A stretch of 64,000 nucleotides of DNA from Manis javanica (taxonomy: Eukaryota > Chordata > Mammalia > Pholidota > Manidae). The stretch covers positions 47,127,034 through 47,191,033 of the forward strand of contig NC_133169.1 of NCBI RefSeq assembly GCF_040802235.1, in the 5' to 3' direction. Of this stretch, positions 59,480 to 64,000 are shown one piece after another. The translations under genes and the position numbers were made by a program. The notes under the pieces were generated by a model, which was given only the letters and a program-made list of their open reading frames with translations, was not told the DNA's origin and ran no database searches. Each line of letters starts with the position of its first letter. The first letter of the stretch is position 1.

Positions 59480-62400
59480 AGACTAAATGGCAGTGGGAGC
59501 ACGTCCATATGGAGCCCTGATCGTTGGTGTTCAGGATGTCAGACTGAGAGATACCTTTTAATCTTTATAATATATAAATGAGGTTTTCCTACCCTGAAAA
59601 TGACCTGAAGACTCCAAAACAGACCATCTACACCTGGTGGAATAGAGTGTAAAGGGTCAAAGCTGTGATTGGTTGGGACATAAACCCTTCCCCCATCTCA
59701 TCCCGCAAACGCAAGGGGGAGGAAAGGAGCAGGGCAGGGAAACTGCTCGGGAGTCTAGGGCATCTGGCCTCTGAGATCTGTTCCCGGAATTAGAGCCCAC
59801 AGTTGTGCTGGGCTTCCATGGTTAATAGGCTGGCCGCCAGGGAGAGCTGCAGCCCTCTGGGGACCTGTGACTCCTGCTGCTTGGGGAGGACAGACACATA
59901 TGCTCTGTTGTTCCTGCTGACACCCAACACAGAAGCAGCAGTTTCTATGATTCACCATCAGTGGGAAGTGTGCCAGAAGGGTGCGGTTGGAGGGAGCTCT
60001 CTCTGAAGGAGAAATCGCAGGTGGAACACGTTTTCCAAGACCTCCTGAGACAAAATGGTTGGATGCTTGTGGGAACCAGCTCCCTATGTTGCATCTCTCT
60101 AACTGAAAGCCCAACTGCATGGCAGCACCTCCTGTGCACCCTCACTGCCAGTCCCACTCAGCCTGGCGGTGGTCTAGCTTTGCTGCCTGGCATGTGGAGG
60201 GCCCACCACACTTTCCTGGATTCCCAGCCCACTTGTGGAAGATAGCACCAAAATTCTCCATCTTCCTAGGTGGCAGATTAGCTCCATGGCACCCCTCCCC
60301 AGCACACCTTAATATCCCAGCACTCTGAACCCAGCTGAAGTCCATCACTGCTGACAGGCAGGCTGAGGATGGCCCAGAAAACAATGAGTCTCAGCAGCAG
60401 CACCTCACACAAGACAAAAGACTCACAGAGGGGAGCTGTGGGCATCAGCCACAGCCAACAGACAGGCAGGCAGGAAGGCCCCACCCACAGCCCACCAACA
60501 GCAAATGCCCCTCAGCCCCAAAAGAGAACCAGGAAACGGTAGGTCAAGAATCTTAAGCTTCTGGGCACCACAGGAAACCCACTTCATGAAGCCGTTACTT
60601 TCAAGACAAGGAGGCATAGCTGTTGTATCAATACAAAGGAATTAACACCAAAACCCAGACAAAATCAAGAGGCAGAGGAATATGTTCTAAACAAAAGAAC
60701 AAGAGAAGGCACCAGAAAGAGGGGTAAATGAAATGGAGATCACCAGTCTTCTTGATACAGATTTCAAAGTAACAGTCGTAAAGATGCTTACTGGACCAGG
60801 TGTAAGAATTGATGATCTCAGTGAGTTGAACAAAAAGATAGTATGAAAAAGAGCCACTCAGGCCTGAAGACTACAAAAAAAATGGTGTGCAAATAAACCT
60901 TCAGTAAAGTTTGTAGGTTTTAATTACTAAGGAAGCATCAAGCTAAAAATACAAAAGTAGTAAAATCCACCATACACAAAATTAGTCAAGGCGTACACAA
61001 TAGATGTATGTTATGATACCGTATATGAAGTGTGGAGGAGGAAGACTAAAAAAGCAGTACTTTTAGAATGTGTTTAAAACTGAACAACAATCAATGATAT
61101 CGACTAGTATATATTTAGGGAACTATCTGTGAACCTTATTGTAACTACAAAGCTAAAGCCTATAAAAAATACACAAATTTTTTAAAAAAGAATACAAGCT
61201 AATGAATATCATCAAATAACAGAAAAAAAATATAAAAGAGGAAGGAATGGAGAACTGCAAATAAGAAAAACAAAAATAAAATAAAATGGCAATAACTATA
61301 TACCTATCAATAATTACCTTAAATATAATTGTTAAATGCACCAATCAAAAGACAGGGTGGCAGAATGAATAAAGGAATGAGAAGCATCTATATGCTGCCT
61401 GCAAGAGACTCATTTCAGACCTAGAGACACACACAAACCGTAAGCGATGGGATAGAAAAAGATATTCTATAAAAATAGGAATGTAAAAAAAGCTGGAGTA
61501 GCAATTCTTATATTAGACAAAATAGACTTCAAAACAAATCATATTACAAGATTTTAACACATCACTTACATTAATGGGAAGATCAGCTATAGAAAAAATA
61601 AATAAGTAAACAGAGGAATTGAACAACAAATTATGCTGGATGGGCTTAACAGCTATATACAGGAAGATCCACCCCAAATATACACTTTTTTCTCAAATGC
61701 ACATGGAACAATCTCCAGAAAAGATCACATTTTAGAACACAAAAAGAGCCTTAATAAATTTAAAAGATTGAAATCATATCAGTGTGACATACCATATTAA
61801 CAGAAGGAAAGATAAAAACCATATGATCATCTCAATAGATGCTGAAAAAGTATTTGAGAAAATTCAACACCATTCATGATAAAAACCGAACAAAATGGGT
61901 ATACAGGGAACATATCTCAACACAATAAAGGCCATATGTGTATGTGCATATATATATATGGCAAACCCACAGCTAACATATTCAGTGGCAAAAAAACTGA
62001 AAAGTTTTCTTCTCAGATCAGAAACAAGACACTGATGGCCACTCTCACCATTTTTGTTCAGCATAGTATTTGAAGTTCTGTCCACGGCAGTCAGACAAGA
62101 TAAACAGATATACAAATGTCCAAATTGGTAAGGAAGAATTTTAGTTAGTGCAAATTGTGCAATAGTGAAAATCTGTCACTATTTGTAGATGACATGTTAC
62201 TATATAGAGAAAACCCTAAAAACTCTACCAAAGAAACTATTAGAACTAATAACTGGATTGACCAAAATTACAGTATATAAAACCCATACACAAAATCTGT
62301 TGCATTTCTATATAATATCAATAAACTAGCAGAAAGAGAAACTGGTAAAACAACTCCATTGACAATTGCATTAGAAAGAATAAAATGCCTAGGAATAAAC

Positions 62401-63860
62401 CTAATCAAGGAGCTGAAAGAACTGTACTCTGAAAGTAGAAGACATTGATGAAAGAGATACAGAAACAAATGGAAATCTAACCCATGCTTATGTACAAGAA
62501 GAATAAATATTGTTAAATTGGCCATCCTGCCCAAAGCAATTTTTAGATTCAATGCAGTCCCTATCAAAATACCACTGGCATTTTTCAATGAACTAGACCA
62601 AATAATCTTAAAATTCATATGGAACCACAAAAAACCCCAAATAGCCAAACTTGAGGAATCCTGACGAAGAACAAAGCTGGGGGTATCATGCTCCTTGACT
62701 TCAAGTTATGGTACAAAGCTACAGTAATCACAACAGTTTGGTAATAGCACAAGAACAGACCTAGGGATTAATGAAACAGAATAGAAAGCCCAGAAAAAAA
62801 CTATGCATATATGATCGATTAATATATGTTAAACGGGTCATGAATATACAATGGGGAAATACAGCCTCTTCAATAAGTTGTTTTGTGAATTCTGGATAGT
62901 TACATGTAGGAGAATGGAACTGGATTACTCCCTAACACTATACACAGAAGTACACTCAAAATGGATTAAAGATCTAAACATAAGACATGAAGCCATAAAA
63001 CTCTTAGAAGAAAACATAGGCAAAAATTTCTTGAATGTTTTTCTGGACACATTTCCCCTGGAAAGGGAAACAAATGTAAAAATAACCAAGTGGGACTACA
63101 TCAAACCGAAAATCTGTACAGCAAAGGACACCATCAACAAAACAGAAAGGCAACATATTGTATGGGAGAATATATCCATAAATGATTTTCCCAATAAAGG
63201 GTTAACATCCAAGATATATAAAGAACTCATATTATTCAACACTGAATAAACAAATAACAAAGTTAACAAATGGGCAGAGGACCTGAATAAACATTTTTCC
63301 AAGGAAGGCATATCGATGGCCAACAGGCACATGAAAAGATGCTCCTCATCACTAATCATTAGGGAAATGCAAATCAAACCAGAATGAAATATCAGCTCAC
63401 AACAGTCACAAGGGCCTCTATCCAAAGAGAACAAATAACAAGTGTTGGCAAGGAAGTGAGTAAAAGGAACCCTCCTACGCTTGGTTGGAATGTAAACTGG
63501 TGTAGCCATATGGAAAGCAGAATGGAGGTTCCTCAAAAACATAAAAATCAAAACCTCATTTCTCCCAGTAATTCCACTTCTAGGAATCTATCTGAGGAAA
63601 GCAAAATCTCTGATTTGAAAAGATATATGCACCATTTTTTATTGTGACATTATTTCAAGCCAACATATGGAAGCAACCATGGTGTCCCTTAATAGATGAA
63701 TGGATCTAGAAGATGTACATACACATAATGGAATATTATTCAGCCATACAAAGAAAGAAATCTTGTTATTTGTAACAACATGGATGGACCTTGAGTTTGT
63801 TATGCTAAGTGAAGTAAGCCAGACAGATAAAGATGAATACCATATGATTTCACTTACTTA
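59480..63860 (+). mobile_element. L1 (plus), 5'UTR to 3' end with deletions
   Basis: The 5'UTR-like GC-rich part spans about 59580-60560 and the ORF1 N-terminal part 60560-60860. The ORF2 endonuclease region is at 61300-61790, followed directly near 61800 by the reverse-transcriptase region ('tcatctcaatagatgctgaa' at 61828; 'tagatgacatgttactatat' at 62184). The C-terminal region is a 132-codon frame (62851-63249: [19 protein letters not shown]) and the 3' tail runs to about 63855. The second half of the endonuclease and the start of the RT are missing, and stops are frequent. Confidence 0.75.
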
Positions 63861-64000
63861 AATCATCTTAAAATTCATATGGAACCACAAAAGACCCCAA
63901 ATAGCAAATCCCCAATCCCAGGGCTCATGTGTCACCAATGGGCCAGGGGGTCATGGGTAACTATGTGTGATTGCAAGGACCCCCAAGAGTGGTAGTGTGA
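63861..64000. other. Window end: short L1 RT piece, then unassigned sequence
   Basis: 63858-63905 repeats an ORF2 stretch also found at 62604-62650. The remaining 95 bases match nothing I recognise. Confidence 0.35.

Overview
The window is mammalian nuclear DNA. It carries intronless class II olfactory receptor (OR) coding exons embedded in a dense, multilayered bed of LINE-1 (L1) copies, with CA/GT microsatellites, a Tigger-type DNA transposon and endogenous retrovirus (ERV) relics. I see no Alu, B1/B2 or BovB-type repeats, which argues against primates, rodents and ruminants. The sequence alone does not fix the species.

Four OR loci are present, all recognisably of the OR2T subfamily (human counterparts cluster at 1q44). 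OR-A (1-864, +) is cut by the window edge and intact where visible. OR-B (22061-22996, +) is open but has lost its ancestral start frame and the TM7 NPxxY motif. OR-C (56568-57516, +) is frameshifted by an 8-bp deletion. OR-D (31248-32153, -) is open but has lost helix 8 and the arginine of DRY. OR-B and OR-C lie in a direct segmental duplication. Block A is about 18240-24920 versus 52722-59440. Block B is about 14570-18230 versus 37960-40970. A and B adjoin in copy 1 but are separated by about 11.7 kb of repeats in copy 2.

Between these blocks: 1.6-3.05 kb is an L1 5' region; 4.2-14.56 kb is a nest of minus-strand L1s around a near full-length copy (6438-12473) and a small class II ERV relic (5596-6273); 24.5-31.0 kb is L1 debris; 32.48-35.83 kb is a plus-strand L1 head-to-head with OR-D; 43.3-52.7 kb is a mosaic of L1s, two of them with 5' inversions, a Tigger1-like transposon (48876-51187) and an apparent solo LTR (45966-46592); 59.5-63.86 kb is another plus-strand L1.

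The most unusual object is the 627-bp LTR-like insertion at 45966-46592. It has TG...CA ends and a perfect 6-bp target duplication, and inside it are two tandem tRNA-Lys-like modules of about 130 bp with RNA polymerase III box A/B motifs. Other points of interest are a possible L1 3' transduction, a lineage-specific retroinsertion in one arm of the duplication, a 428-bp internal L1 ORF1 fragment with its own target duplication, and different lesions in each OR paralogue. All repeat boundaries and homology calls were read by eye.
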